NCBI GenBank assembly: GCA_043738095.1
Contig: JAYSZI010000071.1
Location: 1-64,000 of the forward strand
Direction of reading: 5' to 3'
Length of the DNA: 64,000 nucleotides
DNA from: Lysobacter_K sp043738095
GTDB taxonomy: Bacteria; Pseudomonadota; Gammaproteobacteria; Xanthomonadales; Xanthomonadaceae
The first letter of the stretch is position 1; each line of letters starts with the position of its first letter. The translations under genes and the position numbers were made by a program. Shown here piece by piece: positions 6,613-16,800 of the stretch. The notes beneath the pieces are model-generated. The model was not told the origin of the DNA. It ran no database searches and worked only from the letters and a program-made list of their open reading frames with translations.

Positions 6613-9150
6613 ATGGCGCTGCAGGAGTACAACCGCAAGCGCAAATTCACAGCCACTCCTGAACCGCGAGGCGAAGCCGCCAATGAACGCAAAGGTGACG
6701 CGCTGCGGTTCGTGGTGCAGCTGCATCACGCGCGCGCGCGCCACTACGACTTCCGTCTCGAAGTGGACGGCGTGCTGCGCAGCTGGGCGGTGCCTAAGGG
6801 CCCATCGTTCCGTCCCGGTGAGAGCCGTCTGGCGATCGAGGTCGAGGACCACCCGCTGTCATACCGAAGATACGAGGGCACGATTCCCGAGGGCAACTAT
6901 GGCGCGGGGCACGTCGCGATTTTCGATGAGGGGATCTGGGAGCCAGAGGGCGATCCCATCGTCGCAATTCAGAAGGGCAAGCTTGAATTCGAGCTGCGTG
7001 GCGAGCGGCTGAAGGGGCGTTGGCATCTCGCGCGGATCGGCAGGCCCGCCAGCAAGCCGCAATGGGTTTTGCTAAAGCGCAACGACGAATACGCCGCGGA
7101 CCTGGAAGCCGATGATCTGCTCCAGGACATTCCGTCGCCACCGGCTGATGCGCCAGGGGCGTCGACTGCGAAGGGCCGGGGCATCGTCGCGGCCAAGGCT
7201 AAAAATGCGAACGTGGTACCGCCCGGTGCGGACAAGACGCCCGAGAAGAAAGCAAAAGTCCGATCCGCTAAGGTGTCGGCACGGCGCAAGAGCGCTGTGG
7301 CCCAAGGCCAGCCCGACCGCGGGGGGGTGCGAGCCACTGCGCTCGCTCTGGCCGGCGGGCGGAAGGCCCGTGGGGGCGAGTTCGAGCCGCCTATGCTGAC
7401 CACCGCGGCCAAATCCGCGCCCGTCGGCGAGCAGTGGTTGCACGAATGGAAGTGGGACGGTTACCGGATCATCGCGCAGACGGGCGACACGCCGCTGTTG
7501 TGGTCGCGCAACGGTTTGCCGTGGGCGAACCGCGTGCCCGAGCTGGCACATGCACTGTCAACGCTCGGCGTCGCGGCGATGCTTGACGGTGAACTGATCG
7601 CGGTTGACGCGCGCGGCCGAAGCGATTTCAACGCGCTGCAGCAGGCGCTCAAGGGGGGCAAGACTGCGCAATTGCGCTATGCGGTGTTCGACCTGCTGCA
7701 CCTGGAGGGCAGTGATCTGACTCGCGTCCCATTGATCGATCGCAAACGCCTGCTCGAATCATTGCTCCAGGGTGCGGACGCGCGACTGTTCTACAGCGCT
7801 CATGTCAGCGGTCATGGGCCCGAAGTGTTCGAGGCCGCACGTGCGCAGGGCATGGAGGGCATCATCAGCAAGCGCGCCGAATCCACCTACAGCAGTGGAC
7901 GTTCGGATCAGTGGCTCAAGATCAAGGCAGTGGAGACACGCGAATTCATTGTGGTCGGCTACACCCAGCCCAAGGGGACCCGGCAAGGCATCGGCGCACT
8001 GCTACTGGCACAGAAAAAAGGAAGCGGCTTGGTGTACGCCGGGCGCGTGGGCTCGGGCTTGACCGATGCCATGTTGCGGGACTTGCCCAAGCAGTTGGCC
8101 AAGCTCGAGAGCGCCACCCCCACGGTGCCGCTGCCTGCCCACACGCCGCTGCCCCCCGGCAACGTGCACTGGGTCGAACCGGCGATGGTAGTGGAGGTGA
8201 TTTTCCGTGGCTGGGGCAACGAAGGCTTGCTGCGGCAAGCCTCGTTCCACCGGGTGCGACCGGATAAGCCGGTTAGCGATGAACTCGATCAACCCGCGCC
8301 ATTGCCGACGCTGAGTTCGCCAGGCCGCGTGGTCTACCCCGATGCCGGATACACCAAGCAACAGGTGTATGACTACTACCTCGCGGCGGCCGATCAGATC
8401 CTTGGTGACATCCGTGGTCGCCTGCTGTCGATAGTGCGTTGCCCGGACGGTATTGGTGGGCAGCATTTTTTTCAGAAGCATGCGGGCCCGGGTTTCGGCG
8501 AGTCGATTCGTCGGCACAAAATCCGCGAGAACGATGGCGATCCCGCCACGTATTTCTCCGTGGACGACGTTGCCGGTCTGATGAATCTGGTCCAGATGAA
8601 TGCGCTGGAGTTCCACCCATGGGGGTCGCGGGTAGAAACGCTGGAACAGCCCGACCGAATGGTTTTCGACCTCGATCCGGATACCTCCATCGCCTGGACC
8701 GACATCAAAGCGGCGGCACGGGAGGTGCGTGCGCGCCTGGATGAGATCGGGCTGGATTCTTACCCCCGCCTGTCCGGCGGCAAGGGCATGCACGTGGTGG
8801 TGCCCATCCAGCCGCACGCCGACTGGGCGCAAGTGCGCAACTTCTGCGAGGCCTTCGCCAGCGCCATGGCCCAGCAGAACCCCGAGCGTTATGTCGCCAC
8901 GATGAGCAAAGCCAAGCGCCACGGCCGCATCTTTATCGATTGGCTACGCAACGGCCGCGGCGCGACCGCGATCGCCAGCTGGTCCCTGCGTGCGCGGGCC
9001 GGCGCACCGGCAGCGATGCCGCTGACGTGGGAGGAGTTCGCGCGGATTCGCCGGCCCGATCGCTACACCTTGAAGGACGCTGCCGAACGCGGACTGCCCG
9101 CGTTTATCTCGGTGATGACGGCCAACGCGCCCAAGCTGCCAATGGCGTAG
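6613..9150 (+). CDS. ligD: ATP-dependent DNA ligase D (phosphoesterase-ligase-polymerase)
   Basis: At 845 residues it matches full-length three-domain LigD of the Pseudomonas type, with domain order PE-LIG-POL. The 3'-phosphoesterase domain occupies about residues 30-160 (HHARARHYDFRLE at 38-50). A basic Ala/Lys linker follows. The ligase domain has its adenylated lysine, Lys280, in EWKWDGYR. The primase-like polymerase domain starts near 555 (VVYPDAGYTK) and carries the metal-binding DLDPD at 686-690 and LSGGKGMHVV. Together with Ku it trims, fills and seals broken ends. All catalytic motifs look intact. Confidence 0.96.
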   Translation: MALQEYNRKRKFTATPEPRGEAANERKGDALRFVVQLHHARARHYDFRLEVDGVLRSWAVPKGPSFRPGESRLAIEVEDHPLSYRRYEGTIPEGNYGAGHVAIFDEGIWEPEGDPIVAIQKGKLEFELRGERLKGRWHLARIGRPASKPQWVLLKRNDEYAADLEADDLLQDIPSPPADAPGASTAKGRGIVAAKAKNANVVPPGADKTPEKKAKVRSAKVSARRKSAVAQGQPDRGGVRATALALAGGRKARGGEFEPPMLTTAAKSAPVGEQWLHEWKWDGYRIIAQTGDTPLLWSRNGLPWANRVPELAHALSTLGVAAMLDGELIAVDARGRSDFNALQQALKGGKTAQLRYAVFDLLHLEGSDLTRVPLIDRKRLLESLLQGADARLFYSAHVSGHGPEVFEAARAQGMEGIISKRAESTYSSGRSDQWLKIKAVETREFIVVGYTQPKGTRQGIGALLLAQKKGSGLVYAGRVGSGLTDAMLRDLPKQLAKLESATPTVPLPAHTPLPPGNVHWVEPAMVVEVIFRGWGNEGLLRQASFHRVRPDKPVSDELDQPAPLPTLSSPGRVVYPDAGYTKQQVYDYYLAAADQILGDIRGRLLSIVRCPDGIGGQHFFQKHAGPGFGESIRRHKIRENDGDPATYFSVDDVAGLMNLVQMNALEFHPWGSRVETLEQPDRMVFDLDPDTSIAWTDIKAAAREVRARLDEIGLDSYPRLSGGKGMHVVVPIQPHADWAQVRNFCEAFASAMAQQNPERYVATMSKAKRHGRIFIDWLRNGRGATAIASWSLRARAGAPAAMPLTWEEFARIRRPDRYTLKDAAERGLPAFISVMTANAPKLPMA

Positions 9151-9183
9151 TGGTCGGTGCGCGCCTGTACGGGGCGTTCAATT

Positions 9184-9783
9184 TCAATAGCGCAGACGCG
9201 GGTCTATTGTCAGCGGCTCGATCTCGGCAATCTTCAGCCCACTGAACTCAGGGTGCTCTGGATTGATCAATACGTTGCTTTCGCTTTCACACAACACGCT
9301 CGGTAACTCCAGGGCCAAGGTGCGTTGCGACCGTGCCCACTCGTCGCCGTAGGCGCGCACGTCCTCGCGGTACGGGCGTTCGCGCCATTGCGATGGGAGC
9401 GATTCGGCGATTAGCAAGCTGTCGCCGGGTAGGGTGGCCGAAACCAACACCAAATCCTCGGGGGACGCTCCCTCCAGATGCGCCAGGAATTCCAGTAAGG
9501 CGCCCGCTGCAGACTTTGCGGCATAGGCTGCAGGAACGCCCTCGCTAGTCCACCGCCCACCGTTGCGGTTCTCCTGCGCCGCAAATGCGGTGCTTGTGCC
9601 GTCGCGCCGGACCACACGAAACACCGTAGCCGGCGGCGTGCCGGGTCGCTCGGCGCTGGCGAGAGGCGTTGCCACCCCTGGCACGGTCATCGCGGGTGGA
9701 TAGGCGGCGGCAAGGCTCGTTGGAAACGCGGCATCGAGATCCTTGCTGGCTGATCTTGGGTCGTTCCCAGGATTGTTATTCAT
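9184..9783 (-). CDS. RES-domain toxin (NAD+ phosphorylase family)
   Basis: A 199-residue protein whose residues ~50-199 match the RES domain: an early Arg region (FRVVRRDG), NGGRWTSEGVPAAYAAKSAAGALLE, LALELPSVL, and the closing NVLINPEHPEF...IDPRL. RES toxins of type II modules degrade NAD+ and are normally kept in check by an Xre-MbcA-ParS antitoxin encoded just upstream. The N-terminal ~45 residues are a Pro/Ser-rich extension not usual in the family. No such antitoxin can be seen: the 27-base gap is preceded only by a broken open frame. The toxin may therefore be orphaned, or paired with an atypical partner. Confidence 0.8.
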   Translation of the reverse strand: MNNNPGNDPRSASKDLDAAFPTSLAAAYPPAMTVPGVATPLASAERPGTPPATVFRVVRRDGTSTAFAAQENRNGGRWTSEGVPAAYAAKSAAGALLEFLAHLEGASPEDLVLVSATLPGDSLLIAESLPSQWRERPYREDVRAYGDEWARSQRTLALELPSVLCESESNVLINPEHPEFSGLKIAEIEPLTIDPRLRY

Positions 9784-9810
9784 GATTACTCCGCTTCGTC
9801 GGTAGACCGG

Positions 9811-9924
9811 CTACAAATTGGCGTCTATCTGACTCAATCGCTCGCGCATGCGCTGTGAAGTGAAAGCTGCGCGCCCTGGCGATGTGACGCGGTAGCCGCG
9901 CCAGGACTTTGCGAGCCCGTTGCC
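9811..9924 (-). pseudogene. 37-codon remnant of a coding frame upstream of the RES gene
   Basis: On the minus strand a frame with protein-like composition (SWRGYRVTSPGRAAF, then RMRERLSQIDANL and a stop) ends 27 bases before the RES toxin start. Going upstream it is closed by a TGA at about 9925, with no start codon before the motif. It sits where the 3' end of an antitoxin gene would be, but it does not resemble the MbcA/ParS antitoxin C-terminus. Could be coincidence. Confidence 0.3.
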
Positions 9925-10240
9925 TCAGCGGGACGGGTTAGGCACGGCAGCGACGTAGCGACACGCCGGCCTTGCTGGGGCCGGGCGGCCTGCTCGTTCG
10001 TGGGCTCGACAGTGACGACAGCTACGCTTCGACGCGTCCAGTGCATCGAGCAATCCAAGCTGGAACCGTCCGGCGACGACGCGTCCAACAGGAGAGATCG
10101 GGGGTATCGGACTGCATGGCACCTCTGTCCTAGTGGGTGCACCAATGAAGGGTGAAAATCCTCCTGTTGGCGAAATCCCAGATCTCAGCGGAAAGTCACA
10201 TGTCGTACGCGTGTAGCGGCTGGCCTTCACCGTGGAAAGC
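9925..10240. other. intergenic, nothing recognised
   Basis: No open frame with plausible composition or a start signal; no repeats or terminators stand out. It may hold decayed sequence belonging to the RES region. Confidence 0.4.
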
Positions 10241-10465
10241 TTACGCCGCCGGTTTGGATCTGGCTTCCCAGCGCTGGTGGGCGGAGTCGCGTACATCATT
10301 CCAGCTACACATACCTTCCCCGGCATAGCGTCCCCAGCTGCGTTCGAGCTTGGGTTGGACCGTGGCCCAGTCCTCGTCTGGATACAACTCCATGGCAAGG
10401 GTGCAGAAGGCGACCAGATAAGAATGCACGTCGAAACACGGGCCGATGCCGGCAGATCGAATCAT
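10241..10465 (-). CDS. small conserved-looking hypothetical protein
   Basis: A 74-residue acidic and Trp-rich protein with no signal peptide. The order ELYPDEDW, ERSWGRY, SWNDVRDSAHQRWE looks like a folded helical mini-protein rather than a shadow frame, and similar small proteins (often annotated as hypothetical) occur in proteobacteria. The ATG at 10465 opens the frame; an eight-C tract lies just upstream on the plus strand. No function can be proposed. Confidence 0.5.
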   Translation of the reverse strand: MIRSAGIGPCFDVHSYLVAFCTLAMELYPDEDWATVQPKLERSWGRYAGEGMCSWNDVRDSAHQRWEARSKPAA

Positions 10466-10843
10466 GAAATCCCCCCCCCACCCAGGTGTGCGTCAAGGAC
10501 ACTACAGGTGGCGATGCGCGGCAATGAGAGGGCGTTTCGGGGGTGTATAGAGGTTCAGCACGATGAACTCAAACTTTATAAAAGTCGCATGTCCTCAGCC
10601 CGCCTTCATGAACGTAATCAAGCAACTCTTAGTGGGGGCGGCCACGTTCGGCGACGCCCGCCTCGACCCTCGAGGCAATATCCGTATGGCTTGTGTTGCG
10701 CGCTCATACCCCGAATAGGCCACGGCAAGATACCGCCGGCTTCGCCGATGGGAACTGGCTGCGTGGCATCTCCTCTGGGATTGTATTGCGCCACTCGTTG
10801 CCGGTAGCCTGTCGCTGTGCATCGATTTCTCTCCCCCCGCCGC
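10466..10843. other. upstream region of the metal-efflux operon
   Basis: About 380 bases between the small hypothetical gene and the CzcI-like gene. It should contain the promoter of the efflux operon, but I cannot name a clear -35/-10 pair or a regulator site. No metal-responsive two-component genes adjoin the operon in this window. Confidence 0.35.
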
Positions 10844-11212
10844 ATGACCGCGTTGCGCCTGTTTGTCCTAGGATTGTTGGCGCTGTCATTGCTGCTTAAG
10901 CCTGTGCTCGCCTCGATGGGCGAGCTGCACGAGCTGGCCCACGATCCGAGCGGGCAGCACTCCCACGTCGATGAATTTGCCGGTGACGCTGATGGCGAAG
11001 CCAGTGGTAAGGGCGGCAATGATGACGAGCTCGGAACCTTGCACATGCTGCTGCACTTCGCGCACTGCTGTGGGCACTCTCCAGCTGCGACGTTGCCAGC
11101 CATTCCGACCGTGACAGGCCTACCAGTTGGTAACAGCCACGCTCCCTTGAGCGTGGACCGACTTGCCTCGGCGTTGAGCCGATCACTGTTCAGGCCTCCG
11201 ATCAGGGCGTAA
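10844..11212 (+). CDS. CzcI-like histidine-rich periplasmic protein
   Basis: A protein of 122 residues with an N-terminal signal peptide (LFVLGLLALSLLLKPVLA) and a mature part rich in His, Asp and Cys (HELAHDP, GQHSHVDEF, LHMLLHFAHCCGHS). Placement just ahead of czcC is that of CzcI, a small metal-responsive periplasmic protein of Cupriavidus-type czc operons; sequence resemblance is limited to composition and length. The start could instead be a GTG at 10817, adding nine residues. It probably binds Zn, Co or Cd and modulates expression or delivery to the pump. Confidence 0.6.
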   Translation: MTALRLFVLGLLALSLLLKPVLASMGELHELAHDPSGQHSHVDEFAGDADGEASGKGGNDDELGTLHMLLHFAHCCGHSPAATLPAIPTVTGLPVGNSHAPLSVDRLASALSRSLFRPPIRA

Positions 11213-11271
11213 CCGCACCGCTGGCCGCGCGCCAGCCTCCTACGGTTCCTGTTCCTTTCGGAGTACTACCC

Positions 11272-12552
11272 ATGTGTTTGCGACTCGCGGCCCACGCCGC
11301 GCTGGTCGCGGCTCTGTGTGTGGCCATGCCCACCTTTGCTGCCGACCGCCTATCGCTTGACGATGCCTTCCGGCGCGTTGAGCAGAGCCATCCCGACCTT
11401 CGCCTGACGGGAGCTCGGCGTCACGTTTTCGATGCTGAGCTGGATCGCGCCAGTTTGCGTGCTCCGCTTGTCGTCGGTGCTGAGGCCGAGAACGTTTTGG
11501 GCACCGGCGATGCCAGTGGCCTGCAAGGCGCCGAGTTGACCCTGACGCTGGCATCTGTCCTGGAACGCGGCGGGAAGCTCGATGCACGTCGCGCGATCGT
11601 CGAGAGCCGAATCGACGCGCTGGCGGTTGAGCGTGGGACTCGGCGGCTGGACCTGCTGGCCGAGGTCGCACGTCGGTACTTGGCAGTCGTGGCGTCTCAG
11701 AAGCAGCGCGAGATCGCGCACGTCGACATTGGACAGCGTCAACGGACCGTCGCCGGAGCTCGCCATCGGCTGCAGGCGGGGGCGTCGCCCGAGTCGGTCG
11801 TGCTGACGGCCGAAGCGGCCTTGGCACGGGCAGAGCTTGACCTCGCCAGGGCTCAGCAACGCAGCTCGGCGTCGCGTCAGCACTTGGCGGCGCTGTGGGG
11901 TGAGCGCGATCCGACGTTTGAGGTCGAGACAGCAGACCCGCTAGCCCTACCGACAATCAGCAGCTTCGCTGAGCTGAGCGATTGGCTCTCGCGAACCCCG
12001 GAACTCGCCCAGTTCACCGGCGAGCAGCGCGTCCGGGAGGCACGGCTGCAACTCGCTCGCTCGCAGGCAAGCCCTGATCTGGACTGGCAAGTGGGTGTGC
12101 GGCGACTGCAAGCGACAGATGACTTCGCTTTGGTCGGCAGCGTGTCCATGCCGTTGGGTGCGAATGCCCGCGCGCAACCCGAGATCCGGTTTGCAGAAGC
12201 GGAGCTGGCGATGCTGGAGATAGAGCGCGAAGCCAAAAGCCTCTCGCTGTACTCGACGCTCGCCGAAGCGCATGGCCGTTTCCTTTCATCGCAGCTAGAA
12301 GTGCGGCGTTTGGGGAGCGACATCATTCCGAAGTTGACTAGGGCCGAGGCCGCCGCCGAGCGCGCGTACCGTGCCGGCGCGATCAGCTACCTGGAATGGG
12401 CACAGCTCCAATCCGAACGCACCGGCGCGCGTAAACAGCAGCTTGAGGCGGCCCTGGATGCACAACGGGCGCTCATTGAAATTCAACGGTTGACGGGTCA
12501 GGCCTTCGTTGCCGACTCAGCGCCGCCCCGCATTCAAGGATCCAAGCCGTGA
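11272..12552 (+). CDS. czcC: CzcC-type outer-membrane efflux channel
   Basis: A 426-residue TolC-family protein with a cleavable signal peptide (cut after PTFA). Two repeats rich in long Ala/Leu/Glu/Arg helices (RRLDLLAEVARRYLAVVASQ, LTRAEAAAERAYRAGAISYLEWAQ) form the periplasmic tunnel. It is the outer-membrane exit duct for the CzcCBA tripartite heavy-metal pump. The stop overlaps the start of czcB by four bases (ATGA), so the two are translationally coupled. Confidence 0.88.
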   Translation: MCLRLAAHAALVAALCVAMPTFAADRLSLDDAFRRVEQSHPDLRLTGARRHVFDAELDRASLRAPLVVGAEAENVLGTGDASGLQGAELTLTLASVLERGGKLDARRAIVESRIDALAVERGTRRLDLLAEVARRYLAVVASQKQREIAHVDIGQRQRTVAGARHRLQAGASPESVVLTAEAALARAELDLARAQQRSSASRQHLAALWGERDPTFEVETADPLALPTISSFAELSDWLSRTPELAQFTGEQRVREARLQLARSQASPDLDWQVGVRRLQATDDFALVGSVSMPLGANARAQPEIRFAEAELAMLEIEREAKSLSLYSTLAEAHGRFLSSQLEVRRLGSDIIPKLTRAEAAAERAYRAGAISYLEWAQLQSERTGARKQQLEAALDAQRALIEIQRLTGQAFVADSAPPRIQGSKP

Positions 12553-13808
12553 AACCTTTCCAGATGATCAGCGCGATGCTGCTTGCCCTGCTGCTAGCGG
12601 CTTGCGGCGACAAGAACGAAAGCAGCGATGAGCACGGGTCCGAAGCGGCGGGCGGCCATGAAGACGCGGAGCAGCCCAGCAAAGGAGCCCACGGCGGTCG
12701 GCTGCTTGAGCAAGATGGTTATGCCGTTGAGCTGGCCATTGCTGAGGACGGAACACCTCCCAAGTACCAAGCATGGCTGTACCGAGGAAAGAAGCCGCTG
12801 CCGGCCACCGCGGGGTCCGTCGAGGTGCGGCTCAAGCGGTTGGGGGATCGGACGGAGAACCATCAGCTGGTGGCTCAGCCCGACGGAAGTCTGATGGCCG
12901 CCACCGTGGTCGGCGAGCCCCATTCGTTCGATGTCGAAGTGCTGGCCAATGTCGCTGGCAAATCACTGAGGTGGGCGTACCCAAGCTACGAGGGGCGCAC
13001 CGTGATCCAAGCCAAGGTGGCCACCGATGCGGGCATCCGGGTGGCATCGGCAGAGCCCGGGGTGATTGCTGACGAACACGAGGTGCAAGGGCTGCTCACG
13101 CCGGTTGAGGGGCGCATCGCCAAGCTCATGGCGCGCTTTCCAGGACCGATCCGCAGCCTGCGTGCCAACGTCGGTGACAGGGTGCGTGCTGGCCAGGTGC
13201 TGGCGACCATCGAAAGCAACTTGAGCCTCACCAACTACAGCGTTACCGCACCTATCTCCGGCGTTGTCCTGGCCCGCGATGCATCCATTGGATCGGTAGC
13301 CAATGAGGGCATGGCGCTGTATGAGATCGCCGACCTGTCGCAGCTGTGGGTCGACTTGCATATCTTCGGTGCCGATGCCCAGCACATCCGTCCCGGCGTG
13401 CCGGTAACGGTCACGCGCATGAGCGATGGCGTGACGGCGGAGACGATGCTCGAGCGCGTGCTCCCCGGCACTGCGACGGCAAGTCAGAGCACCGTCGCAC
13501 GCGCAACGATCGCCAATCTCGACGGCCTGTGGCGCCCGGGCTCTGCGGTAAAGGCGCGCATCACGGTAGAGCGCCAAGAAGCGGGGCTCGTCGTGCCTCT
13601 CTCAGCGTTGCAGAGCTTTCGCGACTGGACCGTGGTGTTCGTACGCGTCGGCGATACCTACGAGATCCGTCCGGTCGAACTGGGCAAGCGCGACGGAACC
13701 TTGGTCGAGGTGCTCTCTGGCATCAACAGGGGCGATCAGATCGTCGTCGAGCAGAGCTACTTAGTGAAGGCCGACATTGAAAAGTCCGGCGCTTCCCACG
13801 ACCACTAA
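12549..13808 (+). CDS. czcB: CzcB-type periplasmic adaptor (membrane fusion) lipoprotein
   Basis: A 419-residue HlyD/RND adaptor. The N-terminus has a lipobox (LLLAAC, Cys19), so it is anchored to the membrane by lipid. A His/Glu/Asp-rich segment follows (DEHGSEAAGGHEDAEQ), then an N-terminal beta domain with AHGGRLLEQDGY as in the CzcB/CusB group. The barrel-sandwich lipoyl halves contain GDRVRAGQVLATIES and APISGVVLARDASIGS. It ends in SHDH. It links the inner-membrane pump to CzcC and probably takes part in metal transfer. Confidence 0.9.
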   Translation: MKPFQMISAMLLALLLAACGDKNESSDEHGSEAAGGHEDAEQPSKGAHGGRLLEQDGYAVELAIAEDGTPPKYQAWLYRGKKPLPATAGSVEVRLKRLGDRTENHQLVAQPDGSLMAATVVGEPHSFDVEVLANVAGKSLRWAYPSYEGRTVIQAKVATDAGIRVASAEPGVIADEHEVQGLLTPVEGRIAKLMARFPGPIRSLRANVGDRVRAGQVLATIESNLSLTNYSVTAPISGVVLARDASIGSVANEGMALYEIADLSQLWVDLHIFGADAQHIRPGVPVTVTRMSDGVTAETMLERVLPGTATASQSTVARATIANLDGLWRPGSAVKARITVERQEAGLVVPLSALQSFRDWTVVFVRVGDTYEIRPVELGKRDGTLVEVLSGINRGDQIVVEQSYLVKADIEKSGASHDH

Positions 13809-13818
13809 GGACGCTGAC

Positions 13819-16800
13819 ATGCTTGAGAGAATGATTCGATTCGCCATTGGGCATCGGTGGATGATGCTCGCGCTGACCCTTGCCTTAGTGGCGCTGGGTG
13901 CGTGGAGCTTCACCCAGCTGCCGATCGACGCCACCCCCGATATCACCAACGTCCAAGTGCAGATCAACACGGAGGCGGCGGGCTACTCGCCGCTCGAGTC
14001 CGAGCAGCGCGTTACGTTTCCCATTGAGACGGCGATGGCCGGTCTGCCGGGCCTGGATTACAGCCGTTCCATCTCGCGCTATGGGCTCTCCCAGGTCACC
14101 ATCGCGTTCAAGGACGGCACTGATCTGTACTTCGCCCGGCAGCAGGTCGGGGAGCGCTTGCAGCAGGTTAAATCCCAGCTGCCCGATGGCCTGGAACCGG
14201 AGATGGGGCCGATCGCTACTGGGCTGGGCGAAATCTTCATGTACACGGTGGAAGCCAAGCCGGGCGCACGGAAAGAAGACGGGACGCCGTGGACGCCAAC
14301 CGATCTGCGAACACTCCAGGATTGGGTAGTCCGGCCGCAGCTGCGTAACACCCCCGGCGTCACGGAGGTCAACACGATAGGCGGGTTCGCCCGCCAGATT
14401 CACATCACGCCGGAACCTTCAAAGCTGGTCGCCTTGGGCTTCACGCTTCACGACGTGGTGGCCGCAATCGCGGCAAACAACCAGAACGTTGGCGCAGGCT
14501 ATATCGAGCGAAATGGCCAGCAGTTTCTGGTGCGCGTTCCTGGTCAGGTGGCGGATCTGGACGCGATCCGCGACATCGTGCTGGATCGACGCGAGGGTGT
14601 GCCAATCCGTGTACGGGACGTTGCTGACGTGGGAGAAGGTCCGGAACTGCGTACCGGCGCTGCGACTCAGAACGGCCGTGAAGTGGTTCTTGGCACAGTG
14701 TTCATGCTCGTCGGTGCCAACAGTCGGGAAGTTGCGCAAGCCGCAGCCGCAAAGCTAGAGATCGCCAACCAAAGCTTGCCAGCGGGCGTGAAAGCCATCG
14801 CCGTCTATGACCGCACAGCACTTGTCGATCGCACCATCAAGACAGTGTCCAAGAACCTGGTGGAAGGTGCGCTGCTGGTGATCGTCGTGCTGTTCCTGCT
14901 GCTCGGAAACTTTCGCGCCGCGCTGATCACTGCCGCAGTCATCCCCCTAGCGATGCTCTTCACCGTGTTTGGCATGGTGCGTGGTGGCGTGTCCGGCAAC
15001 CTCATGAGCTTGGGTGCCCTCGACTTTGGTCTGATTGTCGATGGCGCGGTGATCATCATCGAGAACTGCCTACGCCGGTTCGGTGAGGTCCAACACCAGT
15101 TGGGCCGGGTAATGACCGAAGAGGAACGCCATGACGTGACCGCATCTGCGACGGCGGAGGTTATTCGCCCGAGCCTGTTTGGCCTCGGAATCATTGCTGC
15201 TGTTTACCTCCCGATCTTTGCGCTGACAGGCATCGAAGGGAAGATGTTCCACCCCATGGCGATCACCGTCGTACTGGCGCTGACCGGCGCCATGCTGTTG
15301 TCGCTCACCTTTGTTCCCGCCGCGGTTGCCGTGTTTCTCGGCGGCCGCGTCGACGAGAAGGAAAATCGGGTGATGCAGTGGGCACGCCGTTGCTATGAGC
15401 CACTGCTTGGGTGGTCGCTGAAGCGTGGCGCGTGGGTCATGGCCGGTGCTTTGGCGCTGGTCGCATTGACGGGTGTGCTGGCGACACGGCTGGGTACCGA
15501 GTTCATTCCCAACCTGGACGAGGGCGACATCGCGTTGCATGCACTGCGCATACCCGGCACGAGCTTGGCCCAGGCGGTCACGATGCAGTCGACGCTGGAA
15601 GCGCGCATCAAACAGTTCCCCGAGGTCGAACGTGTGTTCGGAAAGCTCGGCACCGCGGAAGTGGCGACAGATCCCATGCCGCCGTCCGTGGCCGACACGT
15701 TCCTGATGATGAAGCCACGGTCGCAGTGGCCTGATCCACGCAAGCCGAGGGACCAGCTCGTTGCCGAAATAGAGACGGCGGTGCGGGAATTGCCGGGCAA
15801 CAACTACGAGTTCACTCAGCCCATCCAGATGCGAATGAACGAGTTGATCTCCGGTGTGCGTGCGGACGTGGCGATCAAGCTGTACGGCGATGATCTCGAG
15901 ACCTTGGTCGAGGTCGGCGAGAAAATCGAAGAGGTAACCAGATCGGTACCAGGGGCGTCCGACGTAAAACTTGAGCAGGCGACGGGCTTGCCAATGCTTA
16001 CGGTGACTCCGGACCGGCAGGCCCTCGTGCGCTATGGCTTGAATCCTGGTGCGGTGCAGGAAACTGTGGCCACTGCCATAGGCGGCGAAGTGTCAGGGCA
16101 ACTGTTCGAAGGCGACCGACGCTTCGATTTGGTTGTGCGATTACCTGAGCGGCTGCGACAAGATCCCGCCGCGCTTGCGGACCTGCCCATTCCGTTGGGT
16201 GGAAGCGACAACGCCGACGAGTCCAGCCGCGCTGGCGGCTGGTCCGAAGTTCCCAGGACCGTGCCCCTGCGCGAAGTCGCAAAAATTGAGTCCGTTCAAG
16301 GACCCAACCAGATCAACCGGGAGAACGGCAAACGCCGCGTGGTGGTGACCGCTAACGTGCGCGGTCGCGACCTCGGTGGATTCGTCGAGGAGTTGCAACG
16401 CCGCGTTGGCGAACAAGTCGAAGTGCCAGCGGGCTACTGGATTGACTACGGCGGCACGTTCGAGCAGTTGATCTCAGCAAGCAGGCGCCTGTCCGTCGTC
16501 GTCCCTGTGACCCTGGTCATCATCTTTGCGCTGCTGTTCATGGCGTTTGGCTCGGCGAAGGATGCGCTCATCGTGTTTAGCGGAGTGCCCCTCGCGCTTA
16601 CCGGCGGTGTGATTGCGCTCGCCTTGCGCGGCATACCGTTATCGATCTCGGCGGGCGTTGGCTTCATCGCCTTGTCGGGCGTGGCCGTGCTCAACGGACT
16701 GGTCATGATCGCCTTCATCCGAAAGCTGCGCGAGCAAGGCGATCCATTGGACGAGGCGATCGTGGACGGCGCCCTGGGACGCCTACGGCCTGTGCTCATG

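Noticed and set aside
9834..10398. Frames of 103 and 157 codons upstream of the RES gene considered as the missing antitoxin
   Set aside because: Neither shows helix-turn-helix or DUF2384 features; both are Pro/Ser/Arg-rich shadows.
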